From assembly GCA_963663495.1 (NCBI GenBank), contig OY760427.1, positions 2,170,001 to 2,234,000 of the forward strand: a stretch of 64,000 nt of DNA. The letters run 5' to 3'. How positions within the stretch are numbered: position 1 is the stretch's first letter; the number at the start of each line of letters is the position of its first letter. This stretch comes from G963663495 sp963663495. GTDB taxonomy: Bacteria > Bacteroidota > Rhodothermia > Rhodothermales > Bin80. The notes under the pieces were generated by a model, which was not told the DNA's origin, did no database searches, and was given only the letters and a program-made list of their open reading frames with translations. A program made the translations under genes and the position numbers. Below are positions 10,086-21,054 of the stretch, piece after piece.

Positions 10086-10917
10086 CTTATGAATAAGGGA
10101 GGGTAGAGCGTCGTGTGGTGCTCGTGGTTGATCCGGTGCCGGGAGAGCTTTTTCCGCGGCATTTCTATCTGATCACCGATCTGGATGTAGAAGCCTATCC
10201 GGCAGAGCAGCTTGTGAATCTGTACCGGAAGAGAGGAAAGGCGGAAAAGCACTTCGGGGAGCTGAATGCGGCTTGCTCCATGGCGCTGTCGTCGGTTCTC
10301 CGTCCGAAGACACACTATAAGGGCCGGCCTGTAGTGCGGGTGCCTGATGAGTCGGAACAGGATGGGTCGGAACAGGATGCCGAGATCCGAGCCGAGAACG
10401 AGGTCCTGCTACAGGTATACCTTCTAACTTATCAGCTCATGCATGTGGGGCGCTGCCTTATGCGGGAGCCTGACGAATCCCAGATAAGTCTGAGCACCTA
10501 TCGCGAGCGTGTACTCAAGGTGGGGGCCCGCTTCGTACAACACGCGCGCAACATCGTTATCCACATTGCCGCCAGCGCAGATGCTGCATGGGAGCAATTT
10601 TGGCGACGTTATTGTCAACTCACATGGATCACGCTTCCCATGAAGAGCTAGCTAAGTCATATTTGCGCCTGCGCTTCGACACCGCAGGCGCCCAACGCGG
10701 AAAGCGGAAAGAGAAGGTAGGCAGAGGTGTGTCTACCCGACAGACGTCTGCCCAAAATCTCGGTAATGTGACCGCTATCGAGTCGGGAAAAGGGCCTAAA
10801 CTGGTGTTTTCAGCCCCTCTCATGGTCGTCCCTACGCGCGAACAACGCACAATCGGTCCTGCAGGTACCGAAACAGCACTGTTAGACCCGAACAGGGTAC
10901 GACATGAATATTGCAGG
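10086..10917 (+). mobile_element. IS1380 copy 3, 5'-truncated, with a fused end
   Basis: Begins with a second copy of an IS1380 terminus (10086-10105) joined directly to internal transposase sequence (GTAGAGCGTCG...), then runs to a normal right end (ATGAATATTGCAGG). This is the product of a rearrangement between IS1380 copies. Confidence 0.82.
10115..10651 (+). pseudogene. IS1380 transposase, C-terminal 178 codons
   Basis: Starts inside VLVVDPVPGELF and keeps the YRKRGKAEKHFGEL helix with the catalytic Glu. It lacks both Asp residues. The acidic repeat is reduced to two pentads (DESEQ DGSEQ). Confidence 0.85.
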
Positions 10918-10958
10918 CTGAATCCTTCATCTTTTCTTCCAATGATTCAAAATCGTTT

Positions 10959-11649
10959 ATGACCAAGATTGCGGCCAAATTGGCCAAGCCGTTTCGCAGC
11001 CTCGATTGGTTCCTGGAACAGGTTCCGCTGTTGTCTCAGGCAGAAGTGAGTGAATTATGTGGGGTGCGCTGGAAGCACACTCAGTCGAATTGTCAGCGTT
11101 GGGGGGACCAACCCGGGGCTCGGTTCGCTGGAACGAGGCCATGGAACCCGTTGATGTCCCTCGGGTTCGCAACACTGCAACGAATCACGAAGTCTCGCTG
11201 CAGATCGATAAGCTTCTACATCAGCCCAAGCCCGGCTATGAACAGGAAGTAACACGCAGTGTGCTGTTTGGACTTTCTCAACGCAATATTGGCAACTGGC
11301 GCAGCACTCGGCAGAGAGTTTTGGTCTCGGCGGCTCCACCGTGGGGCGCGTGTTGATCAACGAGACGGCCTAAGCGCTGGGGACATTCATGAGCCAGCGC
11401 TTTGATGAGATGGAGTTTGTGACCCTTCGCATTGACGGCAAGACCGTGCGGAGCGACCAGATTCCTTCAGCTGTAGGATTGACCCGACAGGGACAGAAGA
11501 TCATCGTCGGGTTCATGGAGGCCAAAACCGAAGCTCATTCGTGTGTGGTCGCCTTGCTGCAAGCTTTGCAGGCACGCGGCTTCCATGTTGCTGGTCCGTT
11601 GCTGGTGCTGCTGGATGGCTCGAAGGGATTGCGCAAAGGTGTGCGAGAT
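10959..11649 (+). pseudogene. Decayed IS256-type transposase, 5' part
   Basis: Reads MTKIAAKLAKPFRSL...VSELCGVRW, then in shifted frames GLSQRNIGNW and, from 11389, RIDGKTVRSDQIPSAVG (first Asp) and LLVLLDGSKGLRKGVR (second Asp). At least two frameshifts separate these blocks. It is more diverged from the other IS256 copies in the window, so it is an older family member. Confidence 0.8.
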
Positions 11650-13534
11650 CCTGCAATATTCATGATGTACCCTGTTCGGGTCTAAAAGTGCTGTTTCGGT
11701 ACCTGCAGGACCGATTGTGCGTTGTTCATGCGTAGGGACGACCATGAGAGGGGCTGAAAACACCAGTTTAGGCCCCTTTCCCGACTCGATAGCGGTCACA
11801 TTACCGAGATTTTGGGCAGACGTCTGTCGGGTAGACACACCTCTGCCTACCTTCTCTTTCCGCTTTCCGCGTTGGGCGCCTGCGGTGTCGAAGCGCAGGC
11901 GCAAATATGACTTAGCTAGCTCTTCATGGGAAGCGTGATCCATGTGAGTTGACAATAACGTCGCCAAAATTGCTCCCATGCAGCATCTGCGCTGGCGGCA
12001 ATGTGGATAACGATGTTGCGCGCGTGTTGTACGAAGCGGGCCCCCACCTTGAGTACACGCTCGCGATAGGTGCTCAGACTTATCTGGGATTCGTCAGGCT
12101 CCCGCATAAGACAGCGCCCCACATGCATGAGCTGATAAGTTAGAAGGTATACCTGTAGCAGGACCTCGTTCTCGGCTCGGATCTCGGCATCCTGTTCCGA
12201 CTCATCCTGTTCCGACCCATCCTGTTCCGACTCATCAGGCACCCGCACTACAGGCCGGCCCTTATAGTGTGTCTTCGGACGGAGAACCGACGACAGCGCC
12301 ATGGAGCAAGCCGCATTCAGCTCCCCGAAGTGCTTTTCCGCCTTTCCTCTCTTCCGGTACAGATTCACAAGCTGCTCTGCCGGATAGGCTTCTACATCCA
12401 GATCGGTGATCAGATAGAAATGCCGCGGAAAAAGCTCTCCCGGCACCGGAACAACCACGAGCACCACACGACGCTCTACGGACCAGCACTTTGCACGGTA
12501 GCGCAGTTCGTGGTAGCATTCGTCCGACGGCTGATCACCCTCCAAATGAGGCGCCGCAAGCCCGTCAATCACATCGTTTCCTTTCAGACGCATCACGTAG
12601 CCGATACGGTCGTTCTCCAGCTTATCACATAATTCGCCACTGTTGAAGCCTGCGTCCAATCGGACAATGACCTTGTCGGCCACATGTTCACGCAATGCCA
12701 GCCCAATGCGTCGAATGAAACCGTAGCAGTCCTTCACCACATTCTTCGTGCCCCCTCGCAATTCCGCCCCCAACATGTCGCCCGACTCACCGCATATGGC
12801 GATAAGGGGCAGAAAGATGGTGCGCTTGTAATATCCGTTCCACTTGCTGCCCTGCTGCTTGCCATGCGTATCTACCGGTACACCGTCCACATCAAAGACT
12901 ACCTCGGGGCGGCGCTTCCCGCCACCACGCTGCAGCAGGTGCTCCATGGCGAATGTCTCTACAAAAAGGCGCAACTTCTTGAAATTCTTTTTCCCGGCCA
13001 ACATGTGCACGAAGCGAGACATGGTTGGCTGGGATGCCAGGGACCTATCGTCCTGTAATGCCCTCATACCCCTTTTGGAAGAAGTGGCCACGCGCATGGC
13101 GGGGTCCCTTCGAAGCTTGTCCGCATCTGACTGACGTCCCCACCCCTGCACATGTTGCAGCAGGTACTGCCGCACTAACTCCTCAAGGCTATGCGTAATC
13201 CGAGCTTGGGACCGATTGTCCTTAAGCACGGAAGCGAGTCGGCATGCCAAGGTGCTGATCACCATGAGCAGGCGCATAGGAATGACGCCGGCATCCGATG
13301 TTAGATTATCGGTCTTGGAGCGTACAACTTTAACGGATTTATTGAACTGGCAAGCGAACAGAAGGTTGGATTTGGGATCTTGCATCGGGTGTGTTACAGG
13401 GTGAATGGGTATTGGGGTTTCTGAACGTTTTAGCGTCGCACAGGATCCCATTCAACCCGTGTATAGTCAACATATTACACCATAATATTAAACGACGATT
13501 CCCCGCCACTTAACTCCCTCATGAATAAGGGAGG
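11650..13534 (-). mobile_element. IS1380-family element, copy 4, complete (1885 bp)
   Basis: Both ends are present and a perfect 5-bp duplication GAGAT flanks it (11645-11649, 13535-13539). It is inserted into the IS256 pseudogene; removing it restores ...KGVRDVFGDR. It is 90 bp shorter than copy 1, entirely explained by six fewer pentad units. Confidence 0.93.
11916..13451 (-). CDS. IS1380-family DDE transposase (511 aa)
   Basis: Intact transposase, essentially the same as the protein at 191-1816, with all three catalytic regions (VVFDVDGVPVD, RLDAGF, KRGKAEKHFGEL). The acidic linker has three pentads (DESEQ DGSEQ DESEQ) instead of nine. The start is the same ATG (MGSCATLK). With copy 1 it is one of two copies that look functional. 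Confidence 0.9.
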   Translation of the reverse strand: MGSCATLKRSETPIPIHPVTHPMQDPKSNLLFACQFNKSVKVVRSKTDNLTSDAGVIPMRLLMVISTLACRLASVLKDNRSQARITHSLEELVRQYLLQHVQGWGRQSDADKLRRDPAMRVATSSKRGMRALQDDRSLASQPTMSRFVHMLAGKKNFKKLRLFVETFAMEHLLQRGGGKRRPEVVFDVDGVPVDTHGKQQGSKWNGYYKRTIFLPLIAICGESGDMLGAELRGGTKNVVKDCYGFIRRIGLALREHVADKVIVRLDAGFNSGELCDKLENDRIGYVMRLKGNDVIDGLAAPHLEGDQPSDECYHELRYRAKCWSVERRVVLVVVPVPGELFPRHFYLITDLDVEAYPAEQLVNLYRKRGKAEKHFGELNAACSMALSSVLRPKTHYKGRPVVRVPDESEQDGSEQDESEQDAEIRAENEVLLQVYLLTYQLMHVGRCLMREPDESQISLSTYRERVLKVGARFVQHARNIVIHIAASADAAWEQFWRRYCQLTWITLPMKS

Positions 13535-13539
13535 GAGAT

Positions 13540-13968
13540 GTCTTTGGGGATCGGGCACTGATTCAGCGATGTCAGTGGCACAATCGCGAAAATGTCGTCT
13601 CCAAGATCAGCGCCCCGACATTGCCGAGCAAGCGAAGAAGCAACTTGAATCTGCCTATACAGCTCTTACGTATGCGGGAGCAAGAGAACGACTGACCACA
13701 CTGACGAACATCCTCGCATCCGGATGCCCGAAAGCAGCGACCAGGTTAAGGACTAGAGGAGACCTTTACCCTCCACAAACTGGGTATTCTTAAGTGTCTG
13801 CGAGATCGGCTTCGAACCACGAACATTATTGAGAGCATCTACAGCAGGCTGGCGCATACGACGCGCAGAGTAAATCGGTGGTGTAACTCAGACCAGTGCC
13901 AACGATGGATTGCCGCCGCGTGCCTAGACATTGAACAACGATCCCGGAACCCAATTCCACAAGACTAG
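13540..13968 (+). pseudogene. Decayed IS256-type transposase, 3' part
   Basis: Continuation of the pseudogene at 10959-11649: the joined text gives DVFGDRALIQRCQWHNRENVV, then the helical region, then (after a frameshift near 13750) TNIIESIYSRL with the catalytic Glu and a WCNSDQCQRW tail, ending at TAG 13966-13968. The order of motifs proves family membership; the frameshifts prove decay. Confidence 0.82.
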
Positions 13969-14159
13969 CAATGGGAATCCTTGATACGGGTACTGTAACG
14001 ATACGATCAAAGCAAGAATCAGAACACGGGTAGAATCTCACAACTCCCCCGGAATCTCCACTAAGCTTGGGACATTCCCTGATCTCGAAATTCAAATGGA
14101 ACTTTAAGTAGGTTTTCTTAGTGTTTCTTCAATAAGGTTACACTTTATATTCAAAACCC

Positions 14160-17100
14160 ATGTGGCTGATCAATCTATTCATATTCTTCGCGATGTCCTC
14201 TGATGCTGGGAGTAACGCATTACCTACAGGGAGCAACGACGGGGGGAGGATAGCTATAGAGAAAACCTCAGATGATGAAGCAATTCCTTCATTGATCTCT
14301 CGACCATTTGTCAGAATGGAGGCCAGTGCGACAAACCGTTTCCCCCTGATCCTGGAGGCAAGTAGACCGCGACTGGGCTTGCCCGGAAGTGTGACAGTTG
14401 CTCCTGATGCTACTCGCTTCCGAGTTTCCCAGGACACGCCGTTGGATGATGGAGAATTGTTGATCTTGAATCAACAGTTTGATAGCTCCCAAGATGGGGA
14501 GAATCCTTGGACAAATTCATTTACTCCTCCTGCTACTATTGGCCACAATGCTGGTGCTAACGGTGTGACGCGTCATTTTCCTGGGCGTGCCGGAAGTGCA
14601 AATGGCTGGCTTCCATGGTCAAGTGTGGTCAGTGGGGCAGATGCCCCGCCAGATGAGGCCACTGCTCTAGTAGCGATATCTGCAGGACCTACGAGCATCA
14701 GCCTTTCTTGGACGGCCCCTATAGAGACAAATAGTGGGCCGATCACGGGATACAGGATTGAGAGGACTCCTGACGGAGAGGCAAGGTGGACAATCTTGGT
14801 GGATAACTCCAATTCTACGGAGACAACCTACACAGACACTGGCCTTCAACTAGGCGACGGGTTTTGCTACCAAGTCGCTGCCATCAATTCTGCTGGTCAG
14901 GGTCCATATCCATTAGAGCCCGCGTGTACTACAACCTCAGTGGCTGCGCCAGGTGCGCCTACTGCTCTAGAAGCGACATCTGCAGGACCTACGAGCATTA
15001 ATCTTACCTGGATCAATCCGTTGAATAATGGTGGCAGTGTCCTCACGGGATACAAGATTGAGGTATCTCCGAACGGAACTTCGTCCTGGACGGATCTGGT
15101 GGCCAACACAGGTGGAACAGGAACAACCTACACGCACAGTGGGCTTGCGGCCGTAACGACGCGTTATTACCGGGTCAGTGCCATCAATTCTGTCGGTACA
15201 AGTCTACCCTCTCAAGTGGTTCATGCCACCACGGACACGGCGACTGCACCGGGTGTGCCCACTTCTCTTTCGGCTACGGCTGATGGGCGTACGGCTATTG
15301 ATCTTTCCTGGACAGCACCAGCCGATAACGGCGGCAGAGTCCTCACGGGATACAAGATTGAGGTGTCTCCGAACGGAACTTCGTCCTGGACGACTCTGGC
15401 GGCCAATACTGGTGGAACAGGGACAACCTACACGCACAGTGGTCTTACGGCTGGAACGACGAGTCATTACCGGGTCAGTGCCATCAATTCTGTCGGTACA
15501 GGTCTACCCTCGCAAGTGGTTCATGCCACCACGGACACGGCGACTGCACCGGGTGTGCCCACTTCTCTTTCGGCTACGGCTGATGGGCGTACGGCTATTG
15601 ATCTTTCCTGGACAGCACCAGCGGATAATGGCGGCTCAACCATTACGGGATACAAGATTGAGGTGTCTCCGAACGGAACTTCGTCCTGGACGAATCTGGC
15701 GGCCAATACTGGTGGAACAGGGACAACCTACACGCACAGTGGTCTTACGGCTGGAACGACGCGTCACTACCGGGTCAGTGCCATCAATTCTGCCGGTACG
15801 GGTAATCCTTCCAGCGTTGCCAATGCCACCACGAACACGGCGACTGCACCGGGTGTGCCCACCGCTCTTTCGGCTACGGCTGATGGGCGTACGGCTATTG
15901 ATCTTTCCTGGACAGCACCAGCGGATAATGGCGGCTCAACCATCACGGGATACAAGATTGAGGTATCTCCGAATGGAACTTCGTCCTGGACGAATCTGGC
16001 GGCCAATACTGGGGGAACAGGTGCAACCTACACGCACAATGGTCTTACGGCTGGAACGACGCGTCATTACCGGGTCAGTGCCATCAATTCTGCCGGTACG
16101 GGTAATCCTTCCAGCGTTGCCAATGCCACCACGGATGCCGCGACCGCACCGGGTGTGCCCACTTCTCTTTCGGCTACGGCTGACGGGCGTACGGCTATTG
16201 ATCTTTCCTGGACAGCACCAGCGGATAACGGTGGGGCAGACATCACGGGATACAAGATTGAGGTGTCTCCGAATGGAACTTCGTCTTGGACGAATCTGGC
16301 GGCCAATACTGGTGGAACAGGGACAACCTACACGCACAATGGTCTTACGGCTGGAACGACGCGTCATTACCGGGTCAGTGCCATCAATTCTGCCGGTACG
16401 GGTAATCCTTCCAGTGTTGCCAATGCCACCACGGATGCCGCGACCGCACCGGGTGTGCCCACCGCTCTTTCGGCTACGGCTGATGGGCGTACGGCTATTA
16501 ATCTTTCCTGGACAGCACCAGCGGATAACGGTGGGGCAGACATCACGGGATACAAGATTGAGGTGTCTCCGAATGGAACTTCGTCTTGGACGAATCTGGT
16601 GGCCAACACCGGTGGAACCGGAACAACCTACACGCACAGTGGGCTTGCGGCCGTAACGACACGTCACTACCGGGTCAGTGCCATCAATTCTGCCGGTACG
16701 GGTAATCCTTCCAGCGTTGCCAATGCCACCACGGATGCCGCGACCGCACCGGGTGTGCCCACCGCTCTTTCGGCTACGGCTGATGGGCGTACGGCTATTG
16801 ATCTTTCCTGGACAGCACCGGCGGATAACGGTGGGGCAGACATCACGGGATACAAGATTGAGGTGTCCACGAACGCAGGTACATCCTGGACGGATCTGGT
16901 GGCCAACACTGGTGAAACAGGAACAACCTATACGGACGACAACCTTGCGCCGGAAACGGCGCGTCATTACCGGGTCAGCGCTATCAATTCTGTCGGTACG
17001 GGTAATCCTTCCAGCGTTGCCAATGCCACCACGGACGCGGTGACCGCACCGGGTGTGCCCACCGCTCTTTCGGCTACGGCTGATGGGCGTACGGCTATTG

Positions 17101-20021
17101 ATCTTTCCTGGACAGCACCACCGGATAACGGCGGGGCAGACATCACGGGATACAAGATTGAGGTGTCCGCGAACGCAGGTACATCCTGGACGGATCTGGT
17201 GGCCAACACCGGTGGAACAGGAACAACCTATACGGACGACAACCTTGCGCCGGAAACGGCGCGTCATTACCGGGTCAGCGCTATCAATTCTGTCGGTACG
17301 GGTAATCCTTCCAGCGTTGCCAATGCCACCACGGAGGCGACGAATGCAGCTGTACCGAATGCGCCTACATCGCTGACAGCTACGTCTGCGGGGTCTGCGA
17401 GCATCAATCTTTCCTGGACAGCACCGGCGGATAACGGTGGGGCAGACATCACGGGATACAAGATTGAGGTGTCCACGAACGCAGGTACATCCTGGACGGA
17501 TCTGGTGGCCAACACCGGTGAAACAGGAACAACCTATACGGACGACAACCTTGCCCCGGAAACGGCGCGTCATTACCGGGTCAGCGCTATCAATTCTGTC
17601 GGTACGGGTAATCCTTCCAGCGTTGCCAATGCCACAACGGACGCGGTGACCGCACCGGGTGTGCCCACCGCTCTTTCGGCTACGGCTGATGGGCGTACGG
17701 CTATTGATCTTTCCTGGACAGCACCGGCGGATAACGGTGGGGCAGACATCACGGGATACAAGATTGAGGTGTCCACGAACGCAGGTACATCCTGGACGGA
17801 TCTGGTGGCCAACACCGGTGGAACAGGAACAACCTATACGGACGCCAACCTTGCGCCGGAAACGACGCGTCATTACCGGGTCAGCGCTATCAATTCTGCC
17901 GGTACGGGTAATCCTTCCAGCGTTGCCAATGCCACCACGGATGCGACGAATGCAACTGTACCGAATGCGCCGCCATCGCTGACAGCTACGTCTGCGGGGT
18001 CTGCGAGCATCAATCTTTCCTGGACAGCACCAGCGGATAACGGTGGGGCAGACATCACGGGATACAAGATTGAGGTGTCTCCGAATGGAACTTCATCTTG
18101 GACGGATCTGGTGGCCAACACAGGTGGAACAGGAACAACCTACACGCACAGTGGGCTTGCGGCCGTAACGACACGTCACTACCGGGTCAGTGCCATCAAT
18201 TCTGCCGGTACGGGTAATCCTTCCAGCGTTGCCAATGCCACCACGGATGCCGCGACCGCACCGGGTGTGCCCACCGCTCTTTCGGCTACGGCTGATGGGC
18301 GTACGGCTATTGATCTTTCCTGGACAGCACCGGCGGATAACGGTGGGGCAGACATCACGGGATACAAGATTGAGGTGTCCACGAACGCAGGTACATCCTG
18401 GACGGATCTGGTGACCAACACAGGTGGAACCGGAACAACCTACACGCACAGTGGTCTTGCGGATGGAACGACGCGTCATTACCGGGTCAGTGCCATCAAT
18501 TCTGCCGGTACGGGTAATCCTTCCAGCGTTGCCAATGCCACCACGGATGCGACGAGTGCAGCTGTACCGAATGCGCCTACATCGCTGACAGCTACGTCTG
18601 CGGGGTCTGCGAGCATCAATCTTTCCTGGACAGCACCAGCGGATAACGGCGGGGCAGACATCACGGGATACAAGATTGAGGTGTCCACGAACGCAGGTAC
18701 ATCCTGGACGGATCTGGTGGCCAACACAGGTGGAACAGGAACAACCTACACGGACGACAACCTTGCGCCGGAAACGACGCGTCATTACCGGGTCAGTGCC
18801 ATCAATTCTGTCGGTACGGGTAATCCTTCCAGCGTTGCCAATGCCACCACGGACGCGGTGACCGCACCGGGTGTGCCCACCGCTCTTTCGGCTACGGCTG
18901 ATGGGCGCACGGCCATTGATCTTTCCTGGACAGCACCAGCGGATAACGGCGGGGCAGACATCACGGGATACAAGATTGAGGTGTCCACGAACACAGGTAC
19001 ATCCTGGACGGATCTGGTGGCCAACACCGGTGAAACAGGAACAACCTATACGGACGACAACCTTGCGCCGGAAACGACGCGTCATTACCGGGTCAGCGCT
19101 ATCAATTCTGTCGGTACGGGTAATCCTTCCAACGTTGCCAAAGCCACTACGGGTGTCTCATCGGCATTGTCTCTTACTGGTTCGGTCAGCAACCAGTTTT
19201 TTCCGATTGGGATGCCCATTGCTGATCTGGTTCTCCCTGTGGCAACGGGTGGAAGCGCGCCCTATAGGTACAAACTAACCCCTACTGTGCCAGCCGGGCT
19301 TACATTTGATGCTGAAACCCGTACCATTAGCGGAACCCCATCAGAAATCACTCCTCCAGTAACATTTACTTGGAAAGTGGAGGATGCAGCTGGAACCAAG
19401 TCCTCGCTGGATTTCAGCATTGAGGTGTATGGGATCTCCTTTACAGCAAGCATTGCGGATCAATCCTACCCTCGAGGGCAAGCCATTGAGCCCCTGGTTC
19501 TGCCTGAAGTCACCGGTGGAGTGGATCCGATTAGTTATACATTCAATGTCCTCTCACTTCCGACTGGACTCAGGTTGGATCTCCCCAGCCGAACCATCAG
19601 CGGAACACCGGTAGTGGTCACACCGCCGGTACTCTTTACGTACAAGGCAGTGGATACCAATGGAGCGCGAGACAGTCTCGCCTTCAGCATTGAAGTGGTT
19701 TCCCTTGTGAATACCGAAGAAGAGACGGGACTTCCTCAAGAATTCATGGTGCACAGCAATTATCCCAATCCTTTTCTACATTCAACTCGCTTGGTATTTG
19801 ACCTTCCTTGGTCTGCGCAAATACAGGTTGAGGTTTTGGATATCACGGGAAGGCGCGTGTACACGAAGCCAGTTGTCAACCTGACCGCTGGGTATGCCCA
19901 TGAGATGAAGTTAAGCGATCTGACGCTATCCTCTGGGACCTATCTGTATCATATGATTGCAAGGTCTGCTGAAGGCAATTCGTCCTCAGTATATGTCGGT
20001 CACTTTGTGAGTATCCGGTAA
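14160..20021 (+). CDS. Giant exported FnIII-repeat protein with T9SS sorting domain (1953 aa)
   Basis: Probable surface or secreted adhesin-like protein. It has a short hydrophobic N-terminus (LINLFIFFAMSS), weak as a signal peptide. Residues ~20-160 are low complexity. About 15 fibronectin type III domains of ~100 residues follow from ~160 to ~1660 (each with W...GY[KR]IE...Y[RQ]V.AINS), then two putative-Ig (He_PIG-like) domains at ~1665-1850 with ISGTP motifs. The C-terminal ~85 residues contain YPNPF...VLDITGRRV...SGTYLYHM, the hallmark of type A sorting domains cut by the type IX machinery (family knowledge). An in-frame TAA at 14133-14135 limits the start to this ATG; no clear Shine-Dalgarno. 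The ligand is unknown. Confidence 0.88.
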   Translation: MWLINLFIFFAMSSDAGSNALPTGSNDGGRIAIEKTSDDEAIPSLISRPFVRMEASATNRFPLILEASRPRLGLPGSVTVAPDATRFRVSQDTPLDDGELLILNQQFDSSQDGENPWTNSFTPPATIGHNAGANGVTRHFPGRAGSANGWLPWSSVVSGADAPPDEATALVAISAGPTSISLSWTAPIETNSGPITGYRIERTPDGEARWTILVDNSNSTETTYTDTGLQLGDGFCYQVAAINSAGQGPYPLEPACTTTSVAAPGAPTALEATSAGPTSINLTWINPLNNGGSVLTGYKIEVSPNGTSSWTDLVANTGGTGTTYTHSGLAAVTTRYYRVSAINSVGTSLPSQVVHATTDTATAPGVPTSLSATADGRTAIDLSWTAPADNGGRVLTGYKIEVSPNGTSSWTTLAANTGGTGTTYTHSGLTAGTTSHYRVSAINSVGTGLPSQVVHATTDTATAPGVPTSLSATADGRTAIDLSWTAPADNGGSTITGYKIEVSPNGTSSWTNLAANTGGTGTTYTHSGLTAGTTRHYRVSAINSAGTGNPSSVANATTNTATAPGVPTALSATADGRTAIDLSWTAPADNGGSTITGYKIEVSPNGTSSWTNLAANTGGTGATYTHNGLTAGTTRHYRVSAINSAGTGNPSSVANATTDAATAPGVPTSLSATADGRTAIDLSWTAPADNGGADITGYKIEVSPNGTSSWTNLAANTGGTGTTYTHNGLTAGTTRHYRVSAINSAGTGNPSSVANATTDAATAPGVPTALSATADGRTAINLSWTAPADNGGADITGYKIEVSPNGTSSWTNLVANTGGTGTTYTHSGLAAVTTRHYRVSAINSAGTGNPSSVANATTDAATAPGVPTALSATADGRTAIDLSWTAPADNGGADITGYKIEVSTNAGTSWTDLVANTGETGTTYTDDNLAPETARHYRVSAINSVGTGNPSSVANATTDAVTAPGVPTALSATADGRTAIDLSWTAPPDNGGADITGYKIEVSANAGTSWTDLVANTGGTGTTYTDDNLAPETARHYRVSAINSVGTGNPSSVANATTEATNAAVPNAPTSLTATSAGSASINLSWTAPADNGGADITGYKIEVSTNAGTSWTDLVANTGETGTTYTDDNLAPETARHYRVSAINSVGTGNPSSVANATTDAVTAPGVPTALSATADGRTAIDLSWTAPADNGGADITGYKIEVSTNAGTSWTDLVANTGGTGTTYTDANLAPETTRHYRVSAINSAGTGNPSSVANATTDATNATVPNAPPSLTATSAGSASINLSWTAPADNGGADITGYKIEVSPNGTSSWTDLVANTGGTGTTYTHSGLAAVTTRHYRVSAINSAGTGNPSSVANATTDAATAPGVPTALSATADGRTAIDLSWTAPADNGGADITGYKIEVSTNAGTSWTDLVTNTGGTGTTYTHSGLADGTTRHYRVSAINSAGTGNPSSVANATTDATSAAVPNAPTSLTATSAGSASINLSWTAPADNGGADITGYKIEVSTNAGTSWTDLVANTGGTGTTYTDDNLAPETTRHYRVSAINSVGTGNPSSVANATTDAVTAPGVPTALSATADGRTAIDLSWTAPADNGGADITGYKIEVSTNTGTSWTDLVANTGETGTTYTDDNLAPETTRHYRVSAINSVGTGNPSNVAKATTGVSSALSLTGSVSNQFFPIGMPIADLVLPVATGGSAPYRYKLTPTVPAGLTFDAETRTISGTPSEITPPVTFTWKVEDAAGTKSSLDFSIEVYGISFTASIADQSYPRGQAIEPLVLPEVTGGVDPISYTFNVLSLPTGLRLDLPSRTISGTPVVVTPPVLFTYKAVDTNGARDSLAFSIEVVSLVNTEEETGLPQEFMVHSNYPNPFLHSTRLVFDLPWSAQIQVEVLDITGRRVYTKPVVNLTAGYAHEMKLSDLTLSSGTYLYHMIARSAEGNSSSVYVGHFVSIR
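14960..19150 (+). repeat. ~300-bp tandem coding repeats of the FnIII protein
   Basis: The segment CGGGATACAAGATTGAG recurs at 300-bp spacing from ~15045 to ~18965, with three 306-309-bp spacings where the linker is longer. Two unit subtypes alternate in patches (SPNGTSSW...THSGL and STNAGTSW...TDDNL). The near identity of units at the DNA level points to recent duplication or gene conversion. Confidence 0.93.
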
Positions 20022-20219
20022 CCTATATATGACTTGCAGATATTTGCTCTAAGAATTCAGGTTGGGTTCGCGGAACCATGAATGAAGAGACCTAAAGAGA
20101 AGCGGTCGGACTTGATGAATCAGACTAATTGGTGCTTACCCGAAAACGATTTTCACCGTAGAATGATGCATTGATTTCGAGTATGGTAGGGAGTCCTCCC
20201 TCATACATCACGCACACGT
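20022..20219. other. Intergenic region downstream of the FnIII gene
   Basis: No gene or clear terminator hairpin recognised. Sequence recognisable as pglX begins at about 20220. Confidence 0.5.
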
Positions 20220-21054
20220 ACTATTACCCTCACGAGCAACCACGCCTACTGGTACGGAAGGAAAGTCCCTCTGGAAGAACACGAACCGCGCATGCTACGC
20301 GACGATATGGCAGCCCTGGTATCCTACGCAGTAGGATGCATGATGGGACGCTACAGCTTGGACACGCCCGGACCGGTGTATGCCGGAACGGAAGGCTAAG
20401 ACTTTGACAGCCACAACTACACCGCCTTCACTGCGGACGATGACGCCATCGTACCAATGACGGGGGACTTTGATTTTCCGGACGATGCCGCGCGGAGGCT
20501 GGAAGACTTCATTGCTACCGTATTGGGGAAGGAGCACCTGAAAGCCAATCTCCGCTTTGTTGCAGGTGCACTGGCCACCGGCCCCTCAGCGCGCGAGGCA
20601 CTGCAGCGCTACCTGGCAAGAGACTTCTACAAGGATCACCTCAATGCCTACCAGAAGCGTCCGGTGTACTGGCTGTTCACCAGCGGCAGGAGGCGTACGT
20701 TCCAGTGCTTGGTATACCTGCACCGCTATACGGAGAGCACGCTTGCACTCATGTGGGTGCGCTATGTGGGCCCGCTACAAGAACGCCTGCAGGCCAGGAA
20801 GGCCCAGAAAGAGAGGGATATCGCCGATGCGACAACACCCGTCCGGCGGCGGCGCATCGAAAAAGAGCACCAGCGGCTGACCAAGGATGTGGAGGAGTTG
20901 AATACCTTCGACGACCAGCTCCGGCTCTATACGTTTGACTGGATCCGTCTTAACATTGGACGACGGAGTAAAGGTTAACTACGTGAAGTTCGGATCGCTG
21001 CTCAGAGACGTGAAGGCGGTTACAGGAAGAAAACCCGTGCTGCGCTGGGAGTGA
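20220..21054 (+). pseudogene. pglX: BREX-type adenine methyltransferase PglX, C-terminal remnant
   Basis: In one frame reads HAYWYGRKVPLEEHEPRM, then LVSYAVGCMMGRYSLDTPG, a stop (TAA at ~20398), then DFDSHNYTAFTADDDAIVP. From 20457 it continues FPDDAARRLEDF...DFYKDHLNAYQKRPVYWLF, FQCLVYLHRY, and after a +1 shift near 20950 ends DDGVKVNYVKFGSLL...AVTG. AVGCM.GRYSLD and KRPIYWLF blocks in this order are typical of the C-terminal half of PglX, the methyltransferase of BREX phage-defence systems (family knowledge). The catalytic domain and all other BREX genes are absent here. Broken by a stop and a frameshift. Confidence 0.8.

Noticed and set aside
15936..17873. 645-codon antisense frame (and a 492-codon + frame at 15178-16656)
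   Set aside because: Shadows created by the repetitive FnIII coding sequence; they encode only periodic Arg/Pro-rich text.
14960..19150. Possible CRISPR array from regular repeats
   Set aside because: 300-bp coding repeats in frame with FnIII domains; no short repeat/spacer pattern.
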